Shown one piece after another: positions 33,381 through 40,882 of a stretch of 64,000 nt of DNA; the stretch's first letter is position 1, and each line of letters opens with the position of its first letter. The stretch spans positions 1-64,000 of the forward strand of contig CAZZIE010000005.1 in NCBI GenBank assembly GCA_964654185.1. The letters are read 5' to 3'. The stretch comes from CAYFQV01 sp964654185 (GTDB lineage: Bacteria; Spirochaetota; Spirochaetia; DSM-27196; PWMO01). The notes beneath the pieces are model-generated. The model made no database searches, was not told the origin of the DNA, and saw only the letters and a program-made list of their open reading frames with translations. The position numbers and the translations under genes are program-made.

Positions 33381-34136
33381 TTAGAATGCGCGGTCCATGT
33401 GAACGTAGTAGCTGTACTTATCTGCGCGGTATAGCATTCTGCAGTACTCAATGGGCTCCTGCCGAATCGACCACGTGGTCCGTTCGATCAGGAGGAGCGG
33501 ACTACCTTCCGGGACCCCCAGCAGACGTGATTCCTCGCTGTCAGCCGCCGTAGCCTCTAGCGTCTCATCAGCTTCCGCAACAATAAGGTTGAAACGTGTC
33601 TCTAGTAGCTCGTACAAAGAGCCGGTATCTTCCAGTTCGGACACGCTGATACTCTGGTGCTCCGGCAATACCAAGTGCGTTGTATGTATACCCATCGGAT
33701 TGTTGTCGGCTGTCCTCACCCTATCGATTCGCAGGACGAGCGGAGCATCGGGCGGCAACTGAAATGCTTCGGCCATCCGCGTCGGAGCTTCAACGCGCAG
33801 TATTTCGAGGATCCTTTGGCCTGCCTTGAAGCCGCGCTGCCGCATATCAGCTGTGAAGCTCGTAAGCTTACTCAAGCTATGATTCAACTTGGGGGGAGCA
33901 ACGTAAGTGCCCTTTCCGTGCTCTCTGTACAGCACCCCCTTGCGTGTAAGGACCTGAATCGCCTGACGAACCGTCGACCGGCTCACGTTGTACTTTTCCT
34001 CGAGTTCCCGCTCACCCGGAATCGCATCGTGCGGGGCAAAGAAGCCCGCCTGGATCTGCTGTTCAATGATGGAAGACAGCTGGTGGTATTTGGGGCTCGA
34101 ACTGAACGGTGCGATTCTATTGGGACCCGCTGTCAC
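33381..34136 (-). CDS. GntR/HutC family regulator with UTRA domain
   Basis: 251 residues from a GTG at 34136, chosen because GAGGAGG lies about 10 bases upstream. The N-terminal winged helix is SSPKYHQLSSIIEQQIQAG, IPGERELEEKYNVSRSTVRQAIQ and KGVLYREHGKGTYV. The C-terminal UTRA ligand domain runs from about residue 85 (FTADMRQRGFKAGQRIL) to the end (YRADKYSYYVHM). UTRA regulators sense sugar phosphates, amino acids or related effectors. The perfect palindrome at 34175-34190 just upstream is a good candidate operator. It heads the CUT1 operon and is divergent from the ribokinase gene. Confidence 0.93.
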   Translation of the reverse strand: MTAGPNRIAPFSSSPKYHQLSSIIEQQIQAGFFAPHDAIPGERELEEKYNVSRSTVRQAIQVLTRKGVLYREHGKGTYVAPPKLNHSLSKLTSFTADMRQRGFKAGQRILEILRVEAPTRMAEAFQLPPDAPLVLRIDRVRTADNNPMGIHTTHLVLPEHQSISVSELEDTGSLYELLETRFNLIVAEADETLEATAADSEESRLLGVPEGSPLLLIERTTWSIRQEPIEYCRMLYRADKYSYYVHMDRAF

Positions 34137-34174
34137 TATGTCCACACCTCCTCTTGGCGCGCAAACCATGAATT

Positions 34175-34190
34175 ACTGGTTCGAACCAGT
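34175..34190. promoter_or_regulatory. 16-bp perfect palindrome, probable GntR/HutC operator
   Basis: ACTGGTTCGAACCAGT, identical on both strands. Its outer six bases on each side equal those of known NagR/DasR sites of the same regulator subfamily (ACTGGT-CTAG-ACCAGT type), with TCGA in the centre. It is 39 bases upstream of the GntR start and could control both this operon and the divergent ribokinase gene. Confidence 0.75.
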
Positions 34191-34521
34191 GGACCACCTG
34201 ACAACCTTAGGACCGAATATCCATATTGTCAACGATAACCTTCTGCTTCCTTTTCGAAAATGAGTGAAACGCGGATATCGTGGTGGCTCCGGTGGTCGGA
34301 CTCTGTTGGTAGCACGAAACCGCGGACTCCATCCTGCGGTGCTGAGCTACGATTGCAAACTGACACTCTAAGGTGGAAGATGAGTGAACGCCCGGTTTGA
34401 AGCGACACGAGCCCTTCATTAGAGCTGATACCCAGCAAGGATAAGGCTTGAGACGGCTCTACGAGCTCAACCAACTCGCCCACGCCGACATGAGAATCGA
34501 TTATTCGAAGGGAGTAATGGA
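34191..34521. other. Divergent regulatory region between the GntR and ribokinase genes
   Basis: About 330 bases without a supported gene. The part nearest the palindrome is A+T-rich (ACCGAATATCCATATTGTC, 34212-34230). I find no second copy of the palindrome and no terminator; promoters for both directions must lie here but cannot be placed confidently. Confidence 0.4.
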
Positions 34522-35451
34522 GTGAATAGGCCACGAGTTACAGTAGTTGGTAGCAACATGGTTGACCTGATAACTTATGTAAATCGAATGCCCAAGAGCG
34601 GGGAGACTTTGGAGGCTCCGGATTTCAGACTTGGATTCGGAGGCAAAGGCGCCAATCAAGCTGTTGCAGCCGCCATTCTTGGTGCAGATGTAGCCATGAT
34701 AACAAAGATCGGAGACGACCTATTCGGCTCCCACACCAAAGAGAACTTCGTTAAGTTCGGTATCGACACCAGCCATGTCGAAGTAGAAAAAGGCACGACC
34801 AGCGGCGTGGCACCCATCTTCGTCGAACCAGACTCAAGCAACAGGATTCTGATAATCAAGGGCGCGAACAATCACCTTCGGCCAGAAGACGTCGAACGCG
34901 CCAAAAACATGATCATGGCCTCAGACCTAGTGCTGCTGCAACTCGAAACCAGTCTGGAGACCGTCTATTACACGATCGAACTCTGCCGAAAGAGCCGGGT
35001 CCGTCTTGTCCTCAACCCCGCTCCGGCGGCGCATGACCTCCAGCTCGCACGAATCCGCGATGTGGATTTTCTCATTCCGAATGAAAATGAACTTGAGGAA
35101 CTAACACACGAAACAGTTGAGACGCTGGATAAGGTCGAAAGCGCTGCCAGGCAGCTCACCAATGCCGGCATTGCGAATGTCATAGTGACCATCGGGACCC
35201 GAGGAGCACTCTGCGTGGGCCACCACAACCGATTTCACGAACCGGGAGTCACCGTCGACAGCAAAGACACTACCGGCGCCGGGGACGCCTTCATTGGGTG
35301 TTTTGCCGTTGAGTATCTGAAATCCAAGTCTATCCAGCTGGCAGTGCGACGAGCCAACCTTTACGCAGCGCTGTCGACAACCAGACCCGGCACGCAGACT
35401 TCGTTCGCTTCTCGTGACGAAGCCGACGAGCACTTCACTTCAGTCTTGTAG
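34522..35451 (+). CDS. rbsK: Ribokinase (PfkB family)
   Basis: 309 residues, full length for ribokinase, from a GTG at 34522 with GGGAG about 8 bases upstream. Motifs: VVGSNMVDLITYVNRMPKSGET, the GGKGANQAVAAAILGA signature 1, LNPAPA, the NENELE pair and the anion-hole/catalytic DTTGAGDAFIGCFA. It would convert ribose to ribose 5-phosphate in the cytosol. Its divergent position relative to the CUT1 operon and the shared control region suggest that the imported compound yields a pentose. Other PfkB substrates such as deoxyribose are possible. Confidence 0.9.
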   Translation: MNRPRVTVVGSNMVDLITYVNRMPKSGETLEAPDFRLGFGGKGANQAVAAAILGADVAMITKIGDDLFGSHTKENFVKFGIDTSHVEVEKGTTSGVAPIFVEPDSSNRILIIKGANNHLRPEDVERAKNMIMASDLVLLQLETSLETVYYTIELCRKSRVRLVLNPAPAAHDLQLARIRDVDFLIPNENELEELTHETVETLDKVESAARQLTNAGIANVIVTIGTRGALCVGHHNRFHEPGVTVDSKDTTGAGDAFIGCFAVEYLKSKSIQLAVRRANLYAALSTTRPGTQTSFASRDEADEHFTSVL

Positions 35452-35754
35452 AGCGGGCCCACGGCGACCAACTAGACGTTGCATCCAGCACAGAAAAGAT
35501 GCCGATCGGTTGGAGGGTCTTAGACGCGGCAACGCGCTACGCACCGTGAGCTTCCAATCCGCCGTAACACACGCCCCGATGGGCGCTGGAGCGCGGAACG
35601 GCTGGTGGCTTGCAAACAGATCTCGCCAAGCATTTCCCGGGAATCCGGGAGCTGCCCGACGCCGAAGTGCAGGAGTGCCTGGAACCTGGCAAAGTATGTA
35701 ACCCGGGCGAGGCTCCAGCACCCACCCCACACCATACCTGACCGCACCGCTTCG
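35452..35754. other. Right edge of the island, no supported gene
   Basis: About 300 bases that mark the return to G+C-rich sequence. One plus-strand frame near 35610-35735 reads like a short protein-coding remnant (DLAKHFPGIRELPDAEVQEC and onward) but it has no start, no family match I can make and stops soon. No att-like repeat or tRNA was seen. Confidence 0.35.
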
Positions 35755-35783
35755 TTGTTTTTCCCGCACGGCGGGAATAATAT
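35755..35783 (+). promoter_or_regulatory. Promoter of the S41-like gene, probably leaderless
   Basis: TTGTTT, 17 bases, TAATAT, then 9 bases to the ATG at 35793. No Shine-Dalgarno. Confidence 0.6.
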
Positions 35784-35792
35784 GTGCAGCAT

Positions 35793-37103
35793 ATGAACAT
35801 CACGAATGCCTCACGCCTAACACTGGGGGTGGCGGTGTCCGTCGTGCTGCTTCTGGCGGCGTGCGCCACCCCGTACCAATGGACGAGCTACCCTGCGGAT
35901 GAGACCCTCGACAGCCTCACAGTGGAGCAGTGGAAGAGTGACATTGCCTACCTCCGGAGCGAGCTTCCGAAGCGGAATCCGCACTTCGACGAGGATCCCG
36001 AGATGGCGCAGCGCTTCGACGAGAGTCTTGCCGCGCTTCAGGATCGGGTCGATGTGAACAGCACTCCCGGCGAGGTCATCACCGGCATGGCCCGGGCGAT
36101 CGCCCTGGTCGGTGAGGGGCATACCAGCATCAACGCCGGCCCGACGAGTTACTTTCCGGTGATTACCGGGTGGTTTGCCGACGGCTTCTACGTTGCCGGG
36201 ACGGATCGGGAGTACGAGGAGATACTTGGTGCGCGCATTCTCGGCATTCGCGGGGCGGACGGGACGGACATTCCCCTGGCGGAGCTGGAAGCGCTCCTGA
36301 ACAGCGTCATTACCGCGGACCACGAAAACGGGCTCCGTCCGGCGCAGGGCGATGTGCTGATCAACCCCTACCTGATGCGGGGTCTGGGTCTTGCAGATGG
36401 AGCCGAGCTGACCTACATCCTGGAGATCGACGGCGCCGAGACGGCCTACACCGTAGAGGAGTGCGCCGGCACCGATCTCGACATTGTCCGGGCTAAGGAC
36501 AGTGCGCCAGAGCAGACCCTGGCGAGCTCATCCTCCGAGCCGAACTGGTACACCAGAACCGGTGAGAACGACAAGGTGATCTACGTCAGCTACGACAGCT
36601 GCGAGATGGAGGCGGCGGGTCTCTTCCAGACGATCCTGAACGAGATCAAGCGCACCGAGGTGGACCGGGTCGTCGTGGATCTCCGCGCCAACTCCGGCGG
36701 CCTGTCCATCCCGGGCACCTGGTTCGCCTCCCAGCTCGGCGGCATTTCGAAGGTGAACCGCGACGGCGGGCTCTTTGTGCTGATTGGGCCGCGGACCTTC
36801 TCCAGCGGCATGATGATGGCGGTTGACCTCATGGACAAGACCGAGGCGGTCTTCGCGGGAGAGCCTCTTGCCGAGAACGTTAACGCCTGGGGTGAGGTGA
36901 AGCGCTTTCCCCTCCCCAACTCCGGCCTCATGATCGGCCACTCCACCCGCTTCATCCGGTACGGCCGCTGGAAGGACCTCAGGCTGGATGAGGATGGAAA
37001 CATCGTCCCGGACGAAGGCTTCGAGATTCGTCCCACCTTCGCGGACTACGAGAACAGCCGCGACCCGGTTCTGGAGGCGGTGCTTGCGTATGAGCCTTCC
37101 TGA
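35793..37103 (+). CDS. S41 peptidase-like lipoprotein
   Basis: 436 residues from the ATG at 35793. The lipoprotein signal ends VVLLLAACATP (Cys near residue 25). The C-terminal half has the tail-specific-protease (S41) layout: VIYVSYDSCEMEAAGLFQTIL, VDRVVVDLRANSGG and RTFSSGMMMAVDLMD, where the second Ser of TFSSG is the expected nucleophile; the basic partner is not obvious, as in C-terminal-processing-protease relatives that use other residues. Possible envelope hydrolase or binding protein. The next gene starts inside its 3' end (14-base overlap). Confidence 0.78.
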   Translation: MNITNASRLTLGVAVSVVLLLAACATPYQWTSYPADETLDSLTVEQWKSDIAYLRSELPKRNPHFDEDPEMAQRFDESLAALQDRVDVNSTPGEVITGMARAIALVGEGHTSINAGPTSYFPVITGWFADGFYVAGTDREYEEILGARILGIRGADGTDIPLAELEALLNSVITADHENGLRPAQGDVLINPYLMRGLGLADGAELTYILEIDGAETAYTVEECAGTDLDIVRAKDSAPEQTLASSSSEPNWYTRTGENDKVIYVSYDSCEMEAAGLFQTILNEIKRTEVDRVVVDLRANSGGLSIPGTWFASQLGGISKVNRDGGLFVLIGPRTFSSGMMMAVDLMDKTEAVFAGEPLAENVNAWGEVKRFPLPNSGLMIGHSTRFIRYGRWKDLRLDEDGNIVPDEGFEIRPTFADYENSRDPVLEAVLAYEPS

Positions 37104-37671
37104 GAACCGCACCATTCGGACGGGCGCCGCCGTCCTGTGCGCCGCGGCGCTGCTGCTCTCCGCCGTTGCGCCGTCGACCCACGCTGAGCAGCCGGCAACC
37201 GATCGCGCGGTGCGCCTTGGCGTCGAAGTCGGCAGCAAGCCCTTTCTGGCCGCCGCGGGGAGTGTGGCGGCGGTAGCGGAAGCTCCCCTCACCTCCCGGC
37301 TCCACGGCGCGGCGGCTCTGGACGTCTGGACGCTCTCGGCGGCCGGCGCGACCGCGAGTGGCTCCACGCGCCGACTAACCGAAGCGGTCGTCGGAATCCG
37401 CCTCGAAGCCGCCGCCCCGCGCGCCTTCACCGGTGTCGGTCTGGGCATCCACGCCGTCACCGCGGCCTGGACCGGCGGGACCTTCCGCTCCGGCTCGTCC
37501 TTCGGTGCGGGCTTTCTGTCGGCGGAGCTCTTTCACCCGATCACCCTCCTGGAGAGGGCCACAAGGCTCACGATCCTTCCGGGACTCTCGGCGTACTTCT
37601 CCCTCGGTCCCGGAGGCATCTCCCGGGTTCCTGATATCCTGCCGGCCCTCCGGCTGCGGACGGTCTGGTAA
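37090..37671 (+). CDS. Unknown exported, probably beta-barrel, protein
   Basis: 193 residues. A signal peptide with a THA-E type cleavage site (AVAPSTHAEQ) is followed by a Gly/Ala/aromatic alternating pattern (RLGVEVGSKPFLAAAGSVAA, VGLGIHAVTAAWTGGTF, FGAGFLSAELFHP, LPGLSAYFSLGPGG, ending LRLRTVW). The terminal aromatic residue and strand pattern suggest an outer-membrane beta barrel of about 8 strands (inference). The ATG overlaps the S41-like gene by 14 bases, so they are coupled. I recognise no family. Confidence 0.6.
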   Translation: MSLPENRTIRTGAAVLCAAALLLSAVAPSTHAEQPATDRAVRLGVEVGSKPFLAAAGSVAAVAEAPLTSRLHGAAALDVWTLSAAGATASGSTRRLTEAVVGIRLEAAAPRAFTGVGLGIHAVTAAWTGGTFRSGSSFGAGFLSAELFHPITLLERATRLTILPGLSAYFSLGPGGISRVPDILPALRLRTVW

Positions 37672-37695
37672 GCGGGCCGAAGAGTGGCGGCCCGC
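37672..37695. terminator. Hairpin between convergent genes
   Basis: GCGGGCC/GGCCCGC, 7-bp stem and 10-base loop, exactly between two convergent stops. No U tract, so its strength as a terminator is uncertain. Confidence 0.4.
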
Positions 37696-37702
37696 GCCGC
37701 AG

Positions 37703-39145
37703 CTAGGTCAACACCGTCGCTTCGAGGTGCTCGGCGTACTCCTGCAGGCTCTTGAGAATGACCTTGTCCCGGGCGGCGGTGTCGACCCGGGAGAGGAGGT
37801 TTCCGACCTTGCGCTTGAAGCCGGCAATGTCCCAGGCGCCGTCGGCCTCCGGAGTCAGGATGCGCGACGCGCAGAAGCTCTTCCACCGCTCCTGCTCCTC
37901 CGGGGTGAGCGCCTCGGGATGGTTCCGGGCAATGTAGCGCCAGAGCATCTCCGAGGCGCGGTGGTCGTAGAGGCGCGGGGCGTTGTGCTTCAGCTCTTCC
38001 GGCGGCATGGACCTGATCTGCTCGAACTCCTCGCGATCCTCGTCCGGAAAGAAGTCGCCCGAATATATCTGCAGGTCCGGGTCGCTGAAGTTCCGGGTCG
38101 GCCGGTTCCCGTAGACCTTGCGGATGCGCTGCAGCAGGTCGGATCGATCGCGGAGCATCTCGGCGTGCCGTAAACATCGTCCTAGATCGATGCCCAAGGA
38201 CTCCGCTCTCGCTTCATCAATGGTCGCCAGCGGGGCAACGGCGGGAGCGCGATTGATCCGGATTCCGGTAAGCGGAATGCGCTCGTTCTCACCGAGCTCC
38301 CGGGCGGGGGTGAAGACGCGGCGGGCGATCTCCTCCGGCGCAGCGTCGAGCCAGTCGGTCGGGTCGCGGCGCAGATCGTAGACAATGATCTCGTTGGGGT
38401 TGTCGGGACTCGCGCTGAGGGGCACGACGACGGTGGTGAAGCCCGTCTCGGAGGCGTACATGGCGGAGGTGTGGAGGACCGGCTTCATCTCTCCCAGATT
38501 CAGGCGGCGGCGCACCTCGTCCTTGCGGCGCAGACCGTAGTAGTACCGGAAGAGCTTCGGATTCACCCGGTGCGCCAGCCGCGCCAGCCCAATGGTCGCA
38601 CGGACATCCGCCAGGGCGTCGTGGGCGTTGTCCAGGGTAACGCCGTTGGCATTGGCCAGGGTATCCAATCGGAAGGAGGGAATGCCCTTCTCGTTCCGCA
38701 CCCACTCCATGCCTTCCGGGCGCAGGTCGTGGCACATGCGCAGCAGGTCAATGATGTCCCACCGGGAGTTGTTGTTCGTGTACTCCCGGCGATAGGGATC
38801 GTAGAAGTTGCGGTAGAAGAGCGCCCGGATGAACTCGTCATCGAAGGCAATGCTGTTGTACCCCGCCGTGCAGGTCGCCGGAACCATCATCTCCTCGTGG
38901 ATGAGGGCGGCGAACTCCCGCTCGGTCACACCCTTCTCCTGCACCTCCGCCGGGGTGATCCCGGTAATCAGGCAGGACTCCGGGTCGGGTACATAGTCGG
39001 GAGTCAGGCGGCAATAGGCGACAATGGGCTCGCCGATCTCTTCAAAGTCGCCGTTCGTGCGGATGGCGCCGAACTGCGCAATCCGGTCCCACTGGGGGTG
39101 GCGTCCGAACGTCTCCAGGTCGTACCACAACAGGCTTGCAGGCAT
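37703..39145 (-). CDS. sbcB: Exodeoxyribonuclease I (SbcB)
   Basis: 480 residues, the usual length. The DEDDh exonuclease core occupies about residues 1-190: YDLETFGRHPQWDRIAQFGA carries the first Asp and Glu, AFDDEFIRAL the next Asp, and HDALADVRATIGLARL the His and last Asp. The SH3-like and C-terminal helical domains follow, with RNFSDPDLQIYSGDFFPDEDR and DHRASEMLWRYIARNHPE typical of SbcB. It degrades single-stranded DNA 3' to 5' in recombination and mismatch repair. Exonuclease I of this kind is mainly known from proteobacteria, so its presence in a spirochaete-like genome is worth noting. Start follows a -10 hexamer by 5 bases. Confidence 0.95.
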   Translation of the reverse strand: MPASLLWYDLETFGRHPQWDRIAQFGAIRTNGDFEEIGEPIVAYCRLTPDYVPDPESCLITGITPAEVQEKGVTEREFAALIHEEMMVPATCTAGYNSIAFDDEFIRALFYRNFYDPYRREYTNNNSRWDIIDLLRMCHDLRPEGMEWVRNEKGIPSFRLDTLANANGVTLDNAHDALADVRATIGLARLAHRVNPKLFRYYYGLRRKDEVRRRLNLGEMKPVLHTSAMYASETGFTTVVVPLSASPDNPNEIIVYDLRRDPTDWLDAAPEEIARRVFTPARELGENERIPLTGIRINRAPAVAPLATIDEARAESLGIDLGRCLRHAEMLRDRSDLLQRIRKVYGNRPTRNFSDPDLQIYSGDFFPDEDREEFEQIRSMPPEELKHNAPRLYDHRASEMLWRYIARNHPEALTPEEQERWKSFCASRILTPEADGAWDIAGFKRKVGNLLSRVDTAARDKVILKSLQEYAEHLEATVLT

Positions 39146-39150
39146 GCCTG

Positions 39151-39179
39151 ACTCTACCAGAGGGTGTGAGGCCGCTCAA
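39151..39179 (-). promoter_or_regulatory. Promoter of sbcB, probably leaderless
   Basis: Minus strand: TTGAGC, 17 bases, TAGAGT, then 5 bases (CAGGC) and ATG. No Shine-Dalgarno. Confidence 0.65.
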
Positions 39180-39198
39180 GCGCGGCGCGCCGACCGAC

Positions 39199-40113
39199 CT
39201 ATCTGAGTTCCACCTCGTAACCGCGCTCTTCCATCATGGTTATGAGGCTTCGGTCTCCGATCAAGTGCCCGACCCCGACGGCCAGGAAGATTGTGCCCTC
39301 TTCGTCGTCCATGAGGGATTCGAGAGACTCAGCCCAGCGGCGATTGCGATCGACGAAGACCGTGCCGAAAAACTCGGGGTTTTCTTCGCGGGACTCCAGG
39401 AGAATCTCCTCCAGGGTTGCGAAGTCCCGACTGAGCCAGGCGTCGCGGAGGTCTCGAAAGAGATCCTTGATCTCGCCCTGCTCTGCCAATGCGTCCCGCA
39501 ACATGTACAGCGCGTCGTCGCGGTTGAGCTCGTCGAAGAGCTCGAGCTGAGTTTCGAAGTCCTCGAGCTCCCGGACGTCCATGGCGCGCTCCTGCGCTTC
39601 CTGCAGCAGCGTCACATCGACGCCGTACCGCGGCAGGAAGCCGGCCTGTTGGGCAAGGACCGTGGTGACGGTGAGCCCGGCATACCACGGCTCCCATCGG
39701 TTAATGGCGGAGCGAGGCACGCCCATGGGCTCGAGGAGTGAAGTCAGTTGCGACATAGTGTCATCGGAAATCGCGGAGGAGAGCTTCTCGGACTGCGGGA
39801 GCACCGCGAGCTCACGGACGAGCTGCTGTTGGGTCTGCCTGGACACCTTGTTCTGATTCAACTCGACAACCAAGGTGTCGGCGCCTTCGAAAGCCTCCCT
39901 TACCGGTCCTTTGAACCAGTTCACTCCCTCAGTCATGAGGTGGATAGTTCCCAGCAGGTACACCCTAGTGTCGGCGTCTTCGGTATGCCAGAGCGGCGGT
40001 ACCTGGTCGGAATGAGCGGACGCCCCTTCCTGAGCCGCCGCCGGAGTCAAGAACGCCGCGGCAAGAACGAGCAGCAGCACGACCCTTGTCATACGTGTCA
40101 ATTGCATTCGCAT
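39199..40113 (-). CDS. TraB/GumN family exported protein
   Basis: 304 residues with a signal peptide (LLLVLAAAFLTPAAAQ). TraB/GumN hallmarks are the first GTIHLMTEG motif, ADTLVVELNQ with the conserved Glu, and the second GVGHLIGDRSLITMMEERGYEV motif at the end. The fold is related to the Tiki metalloproteases, whose active site uses these GxxH motifs; bacterial function is unknown. Acts outside the cytoplasm. Start at 40113 is supported by a promoter 6 bases upstream; ATG at 40107 and 40092 are alternatives. Confidence 0.88.
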   Translation of the reverse strand: MRMQLTRMTRVVLLLVLAAAFLTPAAAQEGASAHSDQVPPLWHTEDADTRVYLLGTIHLMTEGVNWFKGPVREAFEGADTLVVELNQNKVSRQTQQQLVRELAVLPQSEKLSSAISDDTMSQLTSLLEPMGVPRSAINRWEPWYAGLTVTTVLAQQAGFLPRYGVDVTLLQEAQERAMDVRELEDFETQLELFDELNRDDALYMLRDALAEQGEIKDLFRDLRDAWLSRDFATLEEILLESREENPEFFGTVFVDRNRRWAESLESLMDDEEGTIFLAVGVGHLIGDRSLITMMEERGYEVELR

Positions 40114-40119
40114 TGGTCG

Positions 40120-40149
40120 AGGCTACGAGTGAGCGCCTCGCCCCGTCAA
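40120..40149 (-). promoter_or_regulatory. Promoter of the TraB/GumN gene, probably leaderless
   Basis: Minus strand: TTGACG, 18 bases, TAGCCT, then 6 bases and ATG. No Shine-Dalgarno. Confidence 0.6.
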
Positions 40150-40243
40150 ATCACGACTGCATCTCGATCCGCGAATCTCCCGCCCCGACCATGATCTGCG
40201 CACCGGGCCTTCGAAGACGGCGATCCCGAGCATACTGCACCAC

Positions 40244-40270
40244 AAAAAAAGCGGGCCCCGGAGGGCCCGC
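40244..40270 (-). terminator. Rho-independent terminator of RRM gene 2
   Basis: 8-bp all-G/C stem GCGGGCCC/GGGCCCGC with 4-base loop, followed on the minus strand by seven T. Confidence 0.95.
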
Positions 40271-40355
40271 TTGGGTTGCTGTGTCGGGCGGCAACATGCC
40301 ACCGACTCTTGTTGCGCCGGTACTCGGCTCTCGCCGCTCTACCGGCACAGTCGGA

Positions 40356-40622
40356 CTACCAGCGGCGGTCCTTGTTCTGAGGCTTCGCCTCGTTGACCTT
40401 GAGCTGGCGACCGTCGAAGTCCTGGCCGTCGAGGGCGCGGACTGCCGCCTGGGCCTCTTCCTCGGTACCCATCTCAATGAAGCCGAAGCCGCGGGAGCGG
40501 CCGGTGTCACGATCGGTGATCACGTTGGAAGAAACGACTTCGCCGTGCTGGGCAAAGAGGTCGCGGAGCTCATGCTCCTGCGTCTGGTAGTTGAGGTTGC
40601 CGACATACAGTTTGTTGGCCAT
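40356..40622 (-). CDS. RRM RNA-binding protein (paralogue 2)
   Basis: 88 residues, one RNA-recognition motif with RNP2 KLYVGNL and RNP1 RGFGFIEM. It differs from paralogue 1 in only about a dozen positions (for example HELRDLFAQHGEVVSSNV against NELRDLFAQYGEVVSANV). AAGGAGAG lies 7-8 bases before the ATG. It has a strong promoter, a leader of about 120 bases that shares two elements with the paralogue, and a strong terminator, so it is a single-gene unit under leader control. Likely an abundant single-strand RNA binder or cold-response protein. Confidence 0.94.
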   Translation of the reverse strand: MANKLYVGNLNYQTQEHELRDLFAQHGEVVSSNVITDRDTGRSRGFGFIEMGTEEEAQAAVRALDGQDFDGRQLKVNEAKPQNKDRRW

Positions 40623-40654
40623 AAATAAACTCTCCTTCTGCGCTGGGCAGACAA
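40623..40654 (-). promoter_or_regulatory. Start region of RRM gene 2: Shine-Dalgarno plus hairpin
   Basis: In the mRNA, TCTGC-CCAGC-GCAGA runs directly into AGGAGAG. The stem is identical to the one before RRM gene 1 while the loop differs, which argues for selection on the stem. Confidence 0.65.
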
Positions 40655-40693
40655 TTAGTGTAACTCCCGAATGCCGAGTTGCTTTGTCTGTCT

Positions 40694-40738
40694 TTGAACC
40701 GGTGAAGGAAAGCAGAGAAAGGCAGTCACGAAATCCGA
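40694..40738 (-). promoter_or_regulatory. Conserved 5'-leader block of RRM gene 2
   Basis: mRNA-sense block starting TCGGATTTCGTGACTGC, then a pyrimidine-rich segment CTGCTTTCCTTCA and ending GGTTCAA; 72-116 bases upstream of the start codon. Counterpart of 14376-14417. Confidence 0.75.
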
Positions 40739-40750
40739 TAAGTTGGATGA

Positions 40751-40779
40751 AGAATACGAAAGTTTCGCAGAAACGTCAA
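40751..40779 (-). promoter_or_regulatory. Promoter of RRM gene 2
   Basis: Minus strand: TTGACG, exactly 17 bases, TATTCT. A start near 40744 places the conserved block at the mRNA 5' end. Confidence 0.7.
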
Positions 40780-40882
40780 TCACCAGAGGATCGACAAGTG
40801 AGAGGCGCCATGCCAACGCTTCGGGGTAGCAGAAATCCTGGACCTGTCGGCGGAACCTGCTCTACTATAGCTGCACCGATCC

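Noticed and set aside
35600..35740. Possible transposase or gene remnant at the right edge of the island
   Set aside because: One frame reads protein-like for about 40 residues, but I cannot match it to any family and there are no repeats around it.
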